Below are positions 1 through 8,825 of a DNA stretch of 64,000 nucleotides, one piece after another. Within the stretch, counting starts at the first letter, position 1. Each line of letters starts with the position of its first letter. Source of the DNA: an uncultured Planctomycetota bacterium (GTDB taxonomy: Bacteria > Planctomycetota > Phycisphaerae > UBA1845 > Fen-1342); contig CAADGL010000011.1 in assembly GCA_900696525.1 (NCBI GenBank), positions 186,001 to 250,000 on the forward strand, written 5' to 3'. The notes below the pieces were generated by a model that was not told the origin of the DNA, searched no databases, and saw only the letters and a program-made list of their open reading frames with translations. Position numbers and translations under genes: made by a program.

Positions 1-1245
1 GCGTTCGGCTCGGCGCGCTCGCGGGAGAGCTTCGAGGCCCTGACCCGTGCGTACCGCGCGGACGTCGAGCGTGGCCAGGGCGACGCCTTCCGCCTCGCCA
101 CCGCGTACTACATCCTGGGCAACTACCAGGAGGCCCTGGATTGGTACAAGAAGGCCGGCGACACCAAGCAGCGCCGTTTCCTGGCCGCCAAGGCCGCTGC
201 CGCCCTCTGCCGCTTCGAGCAGGCCGAGGCGGATTTCACGAAGGCCTCGGAGAAAGGCTGGGACGCGTTCGCCTGCGACATGCAGATCGCCATGGTGCGC
301 CTGCGCACCGGGAACGCAGACGGCGCCGAGAAGCTCCTGCGCAAGCACGAGCGCGCCGGCAGCGAGCGCGCCGATTGGCACTACGTCAGCGGGCTGCTGG
401 CCGAGGTCCGCGACGAGCGCGACGCCGCGCTCGAGCGCTACGAGAAGGCCCTTTCGCTCGACCGGGCGCACGTCGAGGCGGCCTTCCGCGCGGCGCGCCT
501 CTGCGACCTGCGCGGCGACGACGAACGCGCCATTCACCTGTATGAGCAGGTGGCGCACGAGCCGCGCGCCCATGTGAACGCCCTCATCAACCTGTCGATC
601 GTCTACGAGGACATCGGCCGCTACGACGCCGCCCTCGATTGCCTGCGGCGCGTGCTGGCCGCCTTCCCGAACCACGCGCGGGCGCGGCTCTTCCTGAAGG
701 ACGTCGAGAGCAGCCGCCTGATGATGCAGGACGAAGCCCGCCAGGCCAAGGGCGACGCGCGCAGCCGCCTGCTCGAGACCACCATCGCCGAGTTCGAGCT
801 CTCCGTGCGGGCCCGGAACTGCCTGAAGAAGATGCGCATCCAGACGCTCGGCGACCTGCTCAAGCTCACCGAGGCCGAGCTGCTCGCCTACAAGAACTTC
901 GGCGAGACCTCGCTCAACGAGATCAAGGCCCTCCTCGCCAAGAAGGGCCTGCGCCTCGGTCAGCGCCCCGAGGAGATCGACCCCAGCGCCATTGTCGAAA
1001 CGCCGCCGCCGAGGCCGCCCGTGCCGCCGGGCGCCGAGGCGATCCTGTCGCGGCCCGTGTCCGAACTCGAGTTCTCGGTGCGGGCGCGGCGCTGCCTCCA
1101 GCGCCTCAACATCTCGACGATCGCCGATCTCATCCAGCACTCGGAGCAGGACCTGCTCAGCACGCGGAACTTCGGCGTCACCTCGCTCAGCGAGATCAAG
1201 GCCCGCCTCGCAGACCTCGGCCTCCAACTGGCCCCGAAGTCCTGA
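1..1245 (+). CDS. TPR protein with two RNA polymerase alpha-CTD-like domains (5' end cut off)
   Basis: The frame is open from base 1, so the N-terminus lies outside the window; 414 residues are visible. The first ~240 residues are helical tetratricopeptide-type repeats. They are followed by two copies of a helix-hairpin-helix domain like the C-terminal domain of RNA polymerase alpha, at about residues 258-320 and 348-411, joined by a proline-rich linker. Each copy carries the family pattern ELSVRARNCL / NFGETSLNEIKALL (second copy EFSVRARRCL / NFGVTSLSEIKARL). In RpoA this fold binds UP-element DNA and activators, but here there is no polymerase domain. I infer a DNA- or transcription-machinery-binding scaffold. 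TPR plus alpha-CTD proteins occur in planctomycetes, and their function is not established. The gene ends 6 bases before tgt, so the two may be co-transcribed. Confidence 0.85.
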   Translation, partial: AFGSARSRESFEALTRAYRADVERGQGDAFRLATAYYILGNYQEALDWYKKAGDTKQRRFLAAKAAAALCRFEQAEADFTKASEKGWDAFACDMQIAMVRLRTGNADGAEKLLRKHERAGSERADWHYVSGLLAEVRDERDAALERYEKALSLDRAHVEAAFRAARLCDLRGDDERAIHLYEQVAHEPRAHVNALINLSIVYEDIGRYDAALDCLRRVLAAFPNHARARLFLKDVESSRLMMQDEARQAKGDARSRLLETTIAEFELSVRARNCLKKMRIQTLGDLLKLTEAELLAYKNFGETSLNEIKALLAKKGLRLGQRPEEIDPSAIVETPPPRPPVPPGAEAILSRPVSELEFSVRARRCLQRLNISTIADLIQHSEQDLLSTRNFGVTSLSEIKARLADLGLQLAPKS

Positions 1246-1251
1246 CGCGAC

Positions 1252-2403
1252 GTGGCCGACGGCTTCTCCTTCCGCGTCACCGCCGCCTGCGGACCGGCTC
1301 GCGCCGGGCTGCTCCGAACGCCGCACGGCAACGTCGAGACGCCGGCCTTCATGCCGGTCGGCACGCAGGCCACGATCAAGGGACTCACGCCGGCGCAGGT
1401 GGCCGACAGCGGGGCACGGCTCATCCTGGCCAACACCTACCACCTGCTCCTGCGGCCCGGCCCGGACGTCGTCGCCGCCCTCGGCGGACTGCACCGCTTC
1501 TGCGGCTGGGATGGCCCGATGCTGACCGACAGCGGCGGCTACCAGGTCTTCTCGCTGGCCGACCTGCGGCGCATCGACGACGAGGGTGTACGCTTCCGGT
1601 CGCACGTCGACGGCGCGGAGGTGCGCCTGACGCCCGAGGACGCCGTCGCCGTTCAGAACCGTCTCGGAGCCGACATCATCATGGTGCTCGACGAGTGCCC
1701 GCCGCTGCCCGCCGCCACCTCCGCTCTGCGCACCGCGGTCGAGCGCACCGTCCGCTGGGCTCAGCGCTGCCGGGCGGCGCACAGGCGCCAAGACCAGGCG
1801 CTGTACGCGATCGTCCAGGGCGGCCTCGACGCCGCCCTGCGGACCGAGTGCCTCGAACGCCTCACGCCGCTGGGCTTCGACGGCTACGCCCTGGGCGGGT
1901 TGTCGGTCGGCGAGCCTCCGGCGGCGATGTGGGAGCTGCTGGCGGCGTTCGGGCCGCGCCTGCCCGCGGACACGCCACGCTACCTGATGGGCGTGGGGAC
2001 GCCGCTCGACCTGGTCCGCGCCGTCGCGGCCGGCATCGACCAGTTCGATTGCGTGCTTCCGACGCGTAACGGCCGCAAGGGCTACGCGTTCACCAGCACG
2101 GGGGTCGTGCGACTGCGGAATGCGTCGCATCGCCTGTCAACCGAGCCGCTGGACGCGGCATGCGACTGCTATGCCTGTACCCGTTTCACGCGCGGCTACC
2201 TGAGGCACCTTTTCATGTCGCGCGAGGCGCTTGGAGGAACGCTCGTTTCACTGCATAATCTGCGCTTCTACCAGGTGCTCATGGCCCGGATGCGCGCCGC
2301 GATCGTCAGCGGCGACTTCGACGCCTGGCGCCGCCGGACGCTCGCCGGACCCCTCTTCGACGGGGCGGCGAAGCCCGACCACGAACAGGAGCAGGCCGAA
2401 TGA
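1252..2403 (+). CDS. tgt: Queuine tRNA-ribosyltransferase
   Basis: This 383-residue TIM-barrel enzyme exchanges guanine 34 for the queuosine precursor in tRNAs with GUN anticodons. The general-base Asp93 is in [10 protein letters not shown], the nucleophile Asp266 is in [13 protein letters not shown], and the zinc site is formed by Cys304, Cys306, Cys309 and His335. Length and motif order are normal. The GTG start at 1252 is chosen because the protein then begins with the family-typical FSFRV block and no ATG lies nearby. The stop overlaps the yajC start (ATGA), which implies translational coupling. The tgt-yajC order is common in bacteria and often continues into secDF, which is not the case here. 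Confidence 0.97.
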   Translation: MADGFSFRVTAACGPARAGLLRTPHGNVETPAFMPVGTQATIKGLTPAQVADSGARLILANTYHLLLRPGPDVVAALGGLHRFCGWDGPMLTDSGGYQVFSLADLRRIDDEGVRFRSHVDGAEVRLTPEDAVAVQNRLGADIIMVLDECPPLPAATSALRTAVERTVRWAQRCRAAHRRQDQALYAIVQGGLDAALRTECLERLTPLGFDGYALGGLSVGEPPAAMWELLAAFGPRLPADTPRYLMGVGTPLDLVRAVAAGIDQFDCVLPTRNGRKGYAFTSTGVVRLRNASHRLSTEPLDAACDCYACTRFTRGYLRHLFMSREALGGTLVSLHNLRFYQVLMARMRAAIVSGDFDAWRRRTLAGPLFDGAAKPDHEQEQAE

Positions 2404-2771
2404 ACCTCTGGCACTTGCTGGCGCAGGCTGCGAGCCAGCCGGCCACGCCCCGGCCGGCCACGCCCGGCTTCCTCGACCCGATGGTCTTCGGGCTCCTGCT
2501 GGCGTTCGGCGTGTTCTTCTACTTCGCGGTGATGCGCCCCCAGCAGCGCGAACGACAGAAGCACGCCCAGATGCTCGCCGCGCTGAAACGCAACGACCGG
2601 GTGCAGACGATCGGCGGCGTCATCGGGACGATTGTCGAGGTGCGCGACAACGAAGTCGTGCTGAAGGTGGATGAGCACAACAACGTCAAGATGCGCTTCG
2701 TGCGCGGCGCCATCAAGGACGTCTTCCGCGACGCGGCGTCGACCGCCGAGACCGCCCCACCCAAAAAGTGA
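2400..2771 (+). CDS. yajC: Preprotein translocase subunit YajC
   Basis: A 123-residue protein with an N-terminal Pro/Ala-rich stretch, one membrane helix at about residues 27-42 ([17 protein letters not shown]), then the conserved cytoplasmic part [20 protein letters not shown] followed by the small beta-domain [11 protein letters not shown]. YajC associates with SecDF-YidC at the inner membrane. The start codon overlaps the tgt stop by four bases. No secD or secF follows; the next gene is on the opposite strand. Confidence 0.95.
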   Translation: MNLWHLLAQAASQPATPRPATPGFLDPMVFGLLLAFGVFFYFAVMRPQQRERQKHAQMLAALKRNDRVQTIGGVIGTIVEVRDNEVVLKVDEHNNVKMRFVRGAIKDVFRDAASTAETAPPKK

Positions 2772-2796
2772 CGCCAGCGCCGGCCGGCGGCCCGCA

Positions 2797-3123
2797 TCAG
2801 TAGCGGGGCATCGCCGGATCGACCTCGCACGACCAGGCGTCGATGCCGCCGCGCAGGCTGAGCACGCGCCCAAAACCGCTGGCCGCGAGCAGCCCGGCCA
2901 CCATGGCGCTTCGGCGGCCGTGGTGGCAGTACACGACGATCTCGCGCTGCGGGTCGAGCTCGGACAACCGCTCGGCGACCTGCCGCATCGGAATGTGCAG
3001 CGCGCCGTCTATCCGGCAGATTTCCACCTCGTTCGGCTCGCGGCAATCGAGCAGCACAGGGGCGCGGGCGGGTTCCGCCAGGCGCTGACGCAGCTCGCCG
3101 ACCGATATCTCAGGTATGCTCAT
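2797..3123 (-). CDS. Rhodanese-like sulfurtransferase domain protein
   Basis: A 108-residue single-domain rhodanese. The persulfide-forming Cys66 sits in the active-site loop CHHGRRS, and the LLDCREPNEVEICRIDGALHIP block is the usual rhodanese entry strand. No signal peptide is seen, so it should be cytoplasmic. It starts 10 bases after the end of the RND permease gene and is probably the last gene of that operon. A longer frame upstream overlaps the permease and is rejected because its extra residues are low-complexity Arg. The physiological sulfur donor and acceptor are unknown. Confidence 0.88.
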   Translation of the reverse strand: MSIPEISVGELRQRLAEPARAPVLLDCREPNEVEICRIDGALHIPMRQVAERLSELDPQREIVVYCHHGRRSAMVAGLLAASGFGRVLSLRGGIDAWSCEVDPAMPRY

Positions 3124-3133
3124 CGCGGCCTCG

Positions 3134-6100
3134 CTACACGTCGCGCCTGAACGCCGGCTGCGGCGCAGGCGACGCCGCCGCCGGCGCCGCGGCGCGCGGC
3201 GCACGCACGCCCATGACCAGGCTGAGCGCCGCGGGCACGAGCACCAGCGTGCCCAGCGACGCGACCAGCAGGCCGCCCAGCATCACCGACGCCAGGCCAC
3301 GATAGAGTTCGCTGCCCGCGCCGGGCATCAGCGCCAGCGGCAACTGGCCGAAGATCGTCGTCAGGCTGGTCATGAGCACCGGGCGAACGCGCGTGCGCGT
3401 CGCCTCGCGGATCGCCTGCCCTGCCGCCATGCCGTGCAGCCGGTGGTTCTGGAGCGACTGATCGACCAGCAGGATGGCGTTGTTGACGACCGTGCCGACC
3501 AGGATCACGAACCCCAGGAACGTCAGCACGTCAAGCTGCTGCACCGGCTGGTTGGTGGTCAGCAGCGTTCCAACGTGGCACACCCACAGCCCGAGCAGCC
3601 CGCCGAAAACGGCCAGCGGCACGCTGAACATGATCACGAACGGGTAGACCCAGCTCTCGTACAGCGCGCACAGCAGCAGGTAAACGATCAGCACGCTCAG
3701 GAAGAACCGCCCGTTCACGAGGCTCACCAGCGTGTCGAGCGTGAAGCCGTGCCACGCCCCCACCATCGCGTTGCGAGCCTCGGTCAGCTTGTCGGCGTTG
3801 CCCGTCAGGCTCACCAGCACCGTCGGCGCGATCTCCTTCGCGCCGCGCAGCGTTGTCTCGATCCCGGTCTCCCTGTCGGTGACCCGCCGGATCACGCTCT
3901 CCAGCGGCAGCGACTCCGGCGGGCGAACCGTGAGGGTGACGGCCCGCTGCCGCTCGATGTGGTTGATCTGCTCCAGCGCCGTCGTGTCGATCATCTTCAC
4001 CGCTGACGACAGCGTCGCCGGCCCGGCAGTCGTGTAGATCGGCAGGGCACCGATCTCCTGCGTGGGGCGGCTCGCGTCGCGCTCGGCATAGAGCGAGATG
4101 TCCACCGTGTTTCCACCGGCGACGCGGAAGTCGCCCACGTACGCGCCGTCCACCGCGGCCTCGACGATCAGCGCGATGTCGGCAGCGCTCAGCCCGAGGT
4201 CGGCGGCGCGCTCGCGGTCCGGCTCGATGCGCACCTCCGGCCGCCCCATCGCGAAGTTGCGCGGGTCCGAGTTCGGGTATGAGCCGAACTCGCGCATGCA
4301 CGCCCGCTGCATCGCCGACGCCGCCTGCGTCACCTGCGCCAGGTCGTCGCCGCGAATCTGGATCTCCGCCGTGTTGCCCCCACCGAAGCTGAACAGCTCC
4401 GTCTGAAAGAAGACCGGAAAGACCCCCGGCACCTCCGCCCCGGCCTGCGTCAACAGCCGCACCAGCGGCTTCACCCGCGCCGGGTCCCGGCTGCTGGCCC
4501 CCATGAAGCAGCCGCCCGCGAAGCTGACAAAGAAGAAATTGTCGATCAGCGGCGGCGGCGTGAGCCACTCGCGCCGCGCCCGGCCGCGTTGCAGGGCGCT
4601 CGACTTCGGATCATCGGCCTCGGGGATCGCCCCCGCCGCTAACATGGCTTCGACGCGCTCCAGCCACCGGCGGTCGAGCTCCTTGTGCTCCGGCGAATCC
4701 GGCTGGGCCTCCCAGTAGGGCCGCAGCCCCCCTTCTACCACCGCCGCCATCCGCCGGAACTCCTCGAGGCTGTAGCCCGGCGGCGTGAGAAGGAAACCGA
4801 AGACGAGATTGCGGTTGCCGCTCGGCAGGTAGGTGGTGTCGGGCACGAGCCGCAGCCCCAGCCACAGCACGCCCGCCGTCACGCCGGCGACGAACAGCGC
4901 CCGCAGCGCAAACGGCACGCGCAGCAACAGGCCGACGAGCCAGCCGGCGGACTCGGCGATCGGGCCGGTCGAAACGTGCCGCTCCGCCCGGGCCGCGCTG
5001 GCGCGGCCCGCCCCGACGCGCAGCAGTCGCGACGCGAGCACCGGCGTCACGGTGACGGCGACGACCAGGGACAAGGCGACGGCGGCGGCGGTGGCGATGC
5101 TGATGTCGCGGAAGAGCTGCCCGGCCTCCTGCTCGACAAAGATGACCGGGATGAACACCGCCATGGTCGTCAGCGTGCTGGCCAGGACAGCCGCCCAGAT
5201 CTCGTTGGTGCCGTCGAAGCAGGACGTCATGACGTCCTTGCCCATCTGCCGGTGGCGGTAGATGTTTTCGAGCACCACGATGCAGTTATCGACGACCATG
5301 CCGACGGCGAAGGCGATGCCCGCCAGTGAGATCACGTTCAGCGTGCGGCCGGCGCCGACGACCACCAGGAAAGTCGCGATGACCGAGATCGGGATCGACA
5401 GCGCCACGGCCAGCGTGGCCCGCCAGTTGCGCAGGAACAGCATCAGCACGACGACGGCCAGAGTGCCGCCATAGATGATGTTGTTGCGCACCATGGCGAT
5501 GGACTGGTTGATATAGACAGTCTCGTCGTAGACCTGCGTGAGTTCGAGGCGCATGCCGCGGGCGCTGAGCACCTCCTTGTTGACGCGCTCGATCGCGGCC
5601 CGCACGCCGGCCATGACGGTCAGCACGTTGGTGCCGACCTCGCGCCGCACGGGAAAAGCCAGCACCGTCGTGCCCTTGCTGCGCACCATCGAGAAGGCGC
5701 GCTTGAACGAATCGCGCACCTCCGCGACGTCGCGCACGTAGACCGGGCCGCCCGGGGTGTACGCGATCACCGTGTCGCGGATCTCGTCCAGCGACTCGTA
5801 CTGCCCCACGGCCCGCACCGTGTAGTCGCGCTTGCCCTCCGACGAGAACCCCGCCGACGCGTTCACGTTCTGCCGCCGCAGCGCCTGCTGAACGTCGGAG
5901 AACGTCAGCCCGCGCGACGCCAGCCGACCGGCGTCGACGCGCACCTGCACCTCGCGCTCCTTGCCGCCGTAGATGTTCACCGAGGCGACGCCGGGCACGC
6001 GGTCGAGATAGGGCTTGATGTTGTCGTCGGCGAAGTCGTATAGCTCGGTGACGCGCTCCTCCTCGCCAGGCGCCGGATACAGGATCAGCCAGGCGATCGG

Positions 6101-6508
6101 GTTGTCGACCGACTGGTCGGCGGCCTGGATCGTCGGCTCATCGACCTCGACCGGGTAGCCCGACACCTGCCGCAGCTTGTCGGCCACGTCGCGCAGCGCG
6201 TCGGACTTCGTCACCCCGGGGTAGAACTCGAGCGTGATCGTCGCCTCGTTGTCGCGCGAGGCGCTCGTCATCTTCTCCATCCCGTTGACGCTGCGGAGCT
6301 GCTCCTCCTGCCGGTCGACGATCTCACGCTCGATCTCCTGCGGGTTCGCGCCGCTCCAGCGCGTCGTCACCGTCACGACCGTGACGTCCACGTTCGGCGT
6401 GAGCTGCACCGGGATGGAGAACAGCGCCAGCAGCCCGAACAGCACCGTCAGCAGCACGCCGACCGAGACGCCCACCGGACGCCGCAAGCAGATCTGAATC
6501 AGGTTCAA
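3134..6508 (-). CDS. RND-family efflux permease (AcrB/HAE-type)
   Basis: About 1124 residues with the full two-half RND layout: one N-terminal helix (RPVGVSVGVLLTVLFGLLAL), a large periplasmic loop, helices 2-6, a second loop and helices 8-12. The proton-relay position in helix 4 reads VGMVVDNCIVVLEN, so Asp407 is kept and the second acidic residue is Asn408. Helix 10-11 carries GTVVNNAILLVDQ. I chose a TTG start at 6508 because GGAGAGGG lies just upstream and the protein then begins directly at the first helix; ATG at 6547 is the alternative. The adaptor gene lies 79 bases upstream. No outer-membrane TolC-like gene is present. Substrate not assignable. Confidence 0.92.
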   Translation of the reverse strand: MNLIQICLRRPVGVSVGVLLTVLFGLLALFSIPVQLTPNVDVTVVTVTTRWSGANPQEIEREIVDRQEEQLRSVNGMEKMTSASRDNEATITLEFYPGVTKSDALRDVADKLRQVSGYPVEVDEPTIQAADQSVDNPIAWLILYPAPGEEERVTELYDFADDNIKPYLDRVPGVASVNIYGGKEREVQVRVDAGRLASRGLTFSDVQQALRRQNVNASAGFSSEGKRDYTVRAVGQYESLDEIRDTVIAYTPGGPVYVRDVAEVRDSFKRAFSMVRSKGTTVLAFPVRREVGTNVLTVMAGVRAAIERVNKEVLSARGMRLELTQVYDETVYINQSIAMVRNNIIYGGTLAVVVLMLFLRNWRATLAVALSIPISVIATFLVVVGAGRTLNVISLAGIAFAVGMVVDNCIVVLENIYRHRQMGKDVMTSCFDGTNEIWAAVLASTLTTMAVFIPVIFVEQEAGQLFRDISIATAAAVALSLVVAVTVTPVLASRLLRVGAGRASAARAERHVSTGPIAESAGWLVGLLLRVPFALRALFVAGVTAGVLWLGLRLVPDTTYLPSGNRNLVFGFLLTPPGYSLEEFRRMAAVVEGGLRPYWEAQPDSPEHKELDRRWLERVEAMLAAGAIPEADDPKSSALQRGRARREWLTPPPLIDNFFFVSFAGGCFMGASSRDPARVKPLVRLLTQAGAEVPGVFPVFFQTELFSFGGGNTAEIQIRGDDLAQVTQAASAMQRACMREFGSYPNSDPRNFAMGRPEVRIEPDRERAADLGLSAADIALIVEAAVDGAYVGDFRVAGGNTVDISLYAERDASRPTQEIGALPIYTTAGPATLSSAVKMIDTTALEQINHIERQRAVTLTVRPPESLPLESVIRRVTDRETGIETTLRGAKEIAPTVLVSLTGNADKLTEARNAMVGAWHGFTLDTLVSLVNGRFFLSVLIVYLLLCALYESWVYPFVIMFSVPLAVFGGLLGLWVCHVGTLLTTNQPVQQLDVLTFLGFVILVGTVVNNAILLVDQSLQNHRLHGMAAGQAIREATRTRVRPVLMTSLTTIFGQLPLALMPGAGSELYRGLASVMLGGLLVASLGTLVLVPAALSLVMGVRAPRAAAPAAASPAPQPAFRRDV

Positions 6509-6587
6509 CGGTCCCTCTCCGCTCTGCTCACTGCTCCCGCCCCCCATCGCCGACCGCAGCACGGCCCCTGGCGGCGCCAATCGCGCG

Positions 6588-7844
6588 CTATTCCGCCTTC
6601 GCCGCCGGCGCCGGACGCTCCTGCACCACCACCGGTTGCGGCCCGAAGAGCCGCTCATTCGCGCGGTTCACGACCAGGTCACCGGCGGCAAGCCCCTCGC
6701 CCTGCACCTCGACGTGGCCGGCGACCTCGAGCCCGGTGCGCACCGGGACCGGCAGCGCCATCTGCCCGGCCGGACCCGGCCGCACCACGAAGATCGTCTT
6801 GCCGCGCGGGCTCGACACGATCGCGTCCTTGCTCACGAGCAAACGCTTGCCGGGCGGGCCGGAGGGCGCGTTGACCCAGGCGAACATGCCCGGAAGCAGC
6901 CGCGCCCCCGGATTCGGCACGTCGATCTCGATCGGGAACGTCCGCGCGGCCGGGTTGGCGCGCGGGATCACCCGCGAGATCAGACCGCTCTCGCTCATCT
7001 GGAGCGCCTCGATCTCGAACGTCGCCGACGCACCCACCGACGCGAACGGAATGGCGGCCTCGGGCACGTCGGCACGAATGCGAACCGTGTCGACCGCGAC
7101 CAGCTCGCACACGGCGCCGCCCTCTTCGATCCACTGGCCGACTTCCGTCCGCTTCGCCGCCACCAACCCGTCGAACGGGGCGCGAACCTGCGTCTTCGCC
7201 AGGTCACGCTCACGCCGGGCCACGACCGCCTCCTGCGCTGCGACGTCGGCGGCGGCGCGGTCGAGCTCCTCGTCGCGCGGACCCTTGCGCGCCATGTCCA
7301 GCCTGGCCTGCGCCTGGGCGTATCGCCGCTCGGCGGCCGAGTACTCCATCTCGGTGTCGTGAACTTCCTTGGGGTTGCTCCGGTTCTGCTCGTCGAGCCT
7401 GCGGACGCGCTCGCGCTCGAAGGCCCACTTGTCCAGCATCGCCTTGGCCTCGAGAGCCGTCGCCTCCGACCAGCGCAGCTCCTCCGGCCGAGTGCCGTTC
7501 CGCAGCTCCGCCAGCGTCGCCCGCAGGCTCGCCAGCCGCCCTCGGGCTTCATCCAGCAGCAGCCGCGCCACCGTGTCGTCCAGCCGACACATCACGTCGC
7601 CCTGCCGGACCGCCGTCCCCTCGTCCACCGAAAGCTCGACGATCACGCCCGAGACCTCAGACGCCACCACGGCTTCGCGGTCGGCGCGCACCGATCCCAC
7701 GACGCGCAGCGACGCCGCCACCTCGCGCTCGATAATCGGGCTGGCCTGCACCGGCGTGCCCGGCGGCCCCTGGCCCAGCGCGGCAAGAGCGGAGTAGAGA
7801 CAGATGCCGGTCACGGCGGCGATTCGGGCGAAGCTGCGGATCAT
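6588..7844 (-). CDS. RND efflux periplasmic adaptor (membrane fusion protein)
   Basis: About 418 residues. A signal peptide (IAAVTGICLYSALAALGQ) is followed by the lipoyl/barrel half VVASEVSGVIVELSVDEGTAV, a helical hairpin rich in Arg/Glu/Ala at about residues 90-210, the second lipoyl half VRAPFDGLVAAKRTEVGQWI and beta-barrel domains. This is the partner that links the adjacent inner-membrane permease to an outer-membrane channel. ATG at 7844 is preferred; GTG at 7868 in frame would add eight residues. It is first in the operon adaptor - permease - rhodanese. Confidence 0.93.
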   Translation of the reverse strand: MIRSFARIAAVTGICLYSALAALGQGPPGTPVQASPIIEREVAASLRVVGSVRADREAVVASEVSGVIVELSVDEGTAVRQGDVMCRLDDTVARLLLDEARGRLASLRATLAELRNGTRPEELRWSEATALEAKAMLDKWAFERERVRRLDEQNRSNPKEVHDTEMEYSAAERRYAQAQARLDMARKGPRDEELDRAAADVAAQEAVVARRERDLAKTQVRAPFDGLVAAKRTEVGQWIEEGGAVCELVAVDTVRIRADVPEAAIPFASVGASATFEIEALQMSESGLISRVIPRANPAARTFPIEIDVPNPGARLLPGMFAWVNAPSGPPGKRLLVSKDAIVSSPRGKTIFVVRPGPAGQMALPVPVRTGLEVAGHVEVQGEGLAAGDLVVNRANERLFGPQPVVVQERPAPAAKAE

Positions 7845-7981
7845 CGTGGTTGGATACCTGGAAAACACCCCGGCCAGCTCCCCCGTTCCCCGGGGTGGTT
7901 GGAGAACATCAGAGTATACGGCCGTTGGCGAAGCCCGACAACCGACCGGGACGCTCCGGGGTCTTGTACAGCTTGAACCGA

Positions 7982-8049
7982 GCCGCGCCCGTGAGGAAGC
8001 GGTTGCGCCAGCCGACGTCCTCGTTCAACCGCTTCCTCACGGGCGCGGC
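7982..8049. repeat. REP-like palindrome, 24-bp perfect arms
   Basis: Bases 7982-8005 and 8026-8049 are perfect reverse complements around a 20-base loop. The arm begins GCCGCGCCCGTGAGGAAGCG. It lies 9 bases beyond the stop of sdhB and could act as its transcription end, although no T-run follows on either side. Related single copies occur at 45255-45284 and 57081-57110, and a related palindrome at 26040-26120, so I treat it as a member of a dispersed repeat family. Confidence 0.9.
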
Positions 8050-8057
8050 GGCGGCGG

Positions 8058-8825
8058 CTACTTCATCAGCCAGCGCCGGATCGCGTGCAAGGTCGTGTCG
8101 CGGCCGACTTTGCCGATGGCCCACGTCAGGGGCACTTGCTTCGGGCACGCCTTGACGCAGTTCTGCGCGTTGCCGCAGTCACTGATGCCGCCGGGCTCCA
8201 TCAGGGCCTCGAGCCGCGGGCCGGAGTTCATGGCGCCGGTCGGGTGCAGGTTGAACAGCGCCGCCTGGCCGATCGCCTGCGGGCCAATGAACTCGCTGCG
8301 GTGATTCACCTGTGGGCAGACCTCGAGGCAGCAGCCGCAGGTCATGCAGCGCGACAGATCATAGCGCGTCGCCGCGTCTTCCGGCGCGACGACCGGTCCC
8401 TCGCCGATCGGCCCATAGGTATCCACGGGGATCCAGGCGCGGACCTTCTTGAGCGCGTCGAACATGCGCGAGCGGTCGACGAACAGGTCGCGCACGACCG
8501 GGAACTTTGAGAGCGGCGCGATCTCCACCTGCGGCCGCTCGGCCAGCAGCGCATCGACCAGCGTGTTGCACGCCTGCCGGGCGCGGCCGTTGATCACCAT
8601 GCTGCACGAGCCGCAGACGTTTTCGAGGCAGTTGCTGTCGTAGACCACGGGCGCGGTGTGCCGGCCCTCGACCGTCACTGGCCGGGCCGCGATCTCCTGC
8701 AAGAGCGAGATCACGTTCATGTTCGGCTGATGCGCGATGCGGAACGTCTGCCAGTACCCCGCGCTGCCGCGCCGGTCCTGCCGCCTGACCCGCACGCTGA
8801 TCGTCCTCTGCGCCTGGTCGTTCAT
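8058..8825 (-). CDS. sdhB: Succinate dehydrogenase/fumarate reductase iron-sulfur subunit
   Basis: A 255-residue electron-transfer subunit. Cys66, Cys71, Cys74 and Cys86 form the [2Fe-2S] site (SNCLENVCGSCSM...RQAC). Cys160, 163, 166 and 170 (CMTCGCCLEVCP) and Cys217, 223 and 227 (CGNAQNCVKACP) fit the [4Fe-4S] and [3Fe-4S] centres. The ATG at 8825 overlaps the sdhA stop as ATGA, showing tight coupling. The order cytochrome - flavoprotein - iron-sulfur subunit is that of B-type (Bacillus/Wolinella-like) complexes. Confidence 0.97.
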   Translation of the reverse strand: MNDQAQRTISVRVRRQDRRGSAGYWQTFRIAHQPNMNVISLLQEIAARPVTVEGRHTAPVVYDSNCLENVCGSCSMVINGRARQACNTLVDALLAERPQVEIAPLSKFPVVRDLFVDRSRMFDALKKVRAWIPVDTYGPIGEGPVVAPEDAATRYDLSRCMTCGCCLEVCPQVNHRSEFIGPQAIGQAALFNLHPTGAMNSGPRLEALMEPGGISDCGNAQNCVKACPKQVPLTWAIGKVGRDTTLHAIRRWLMK

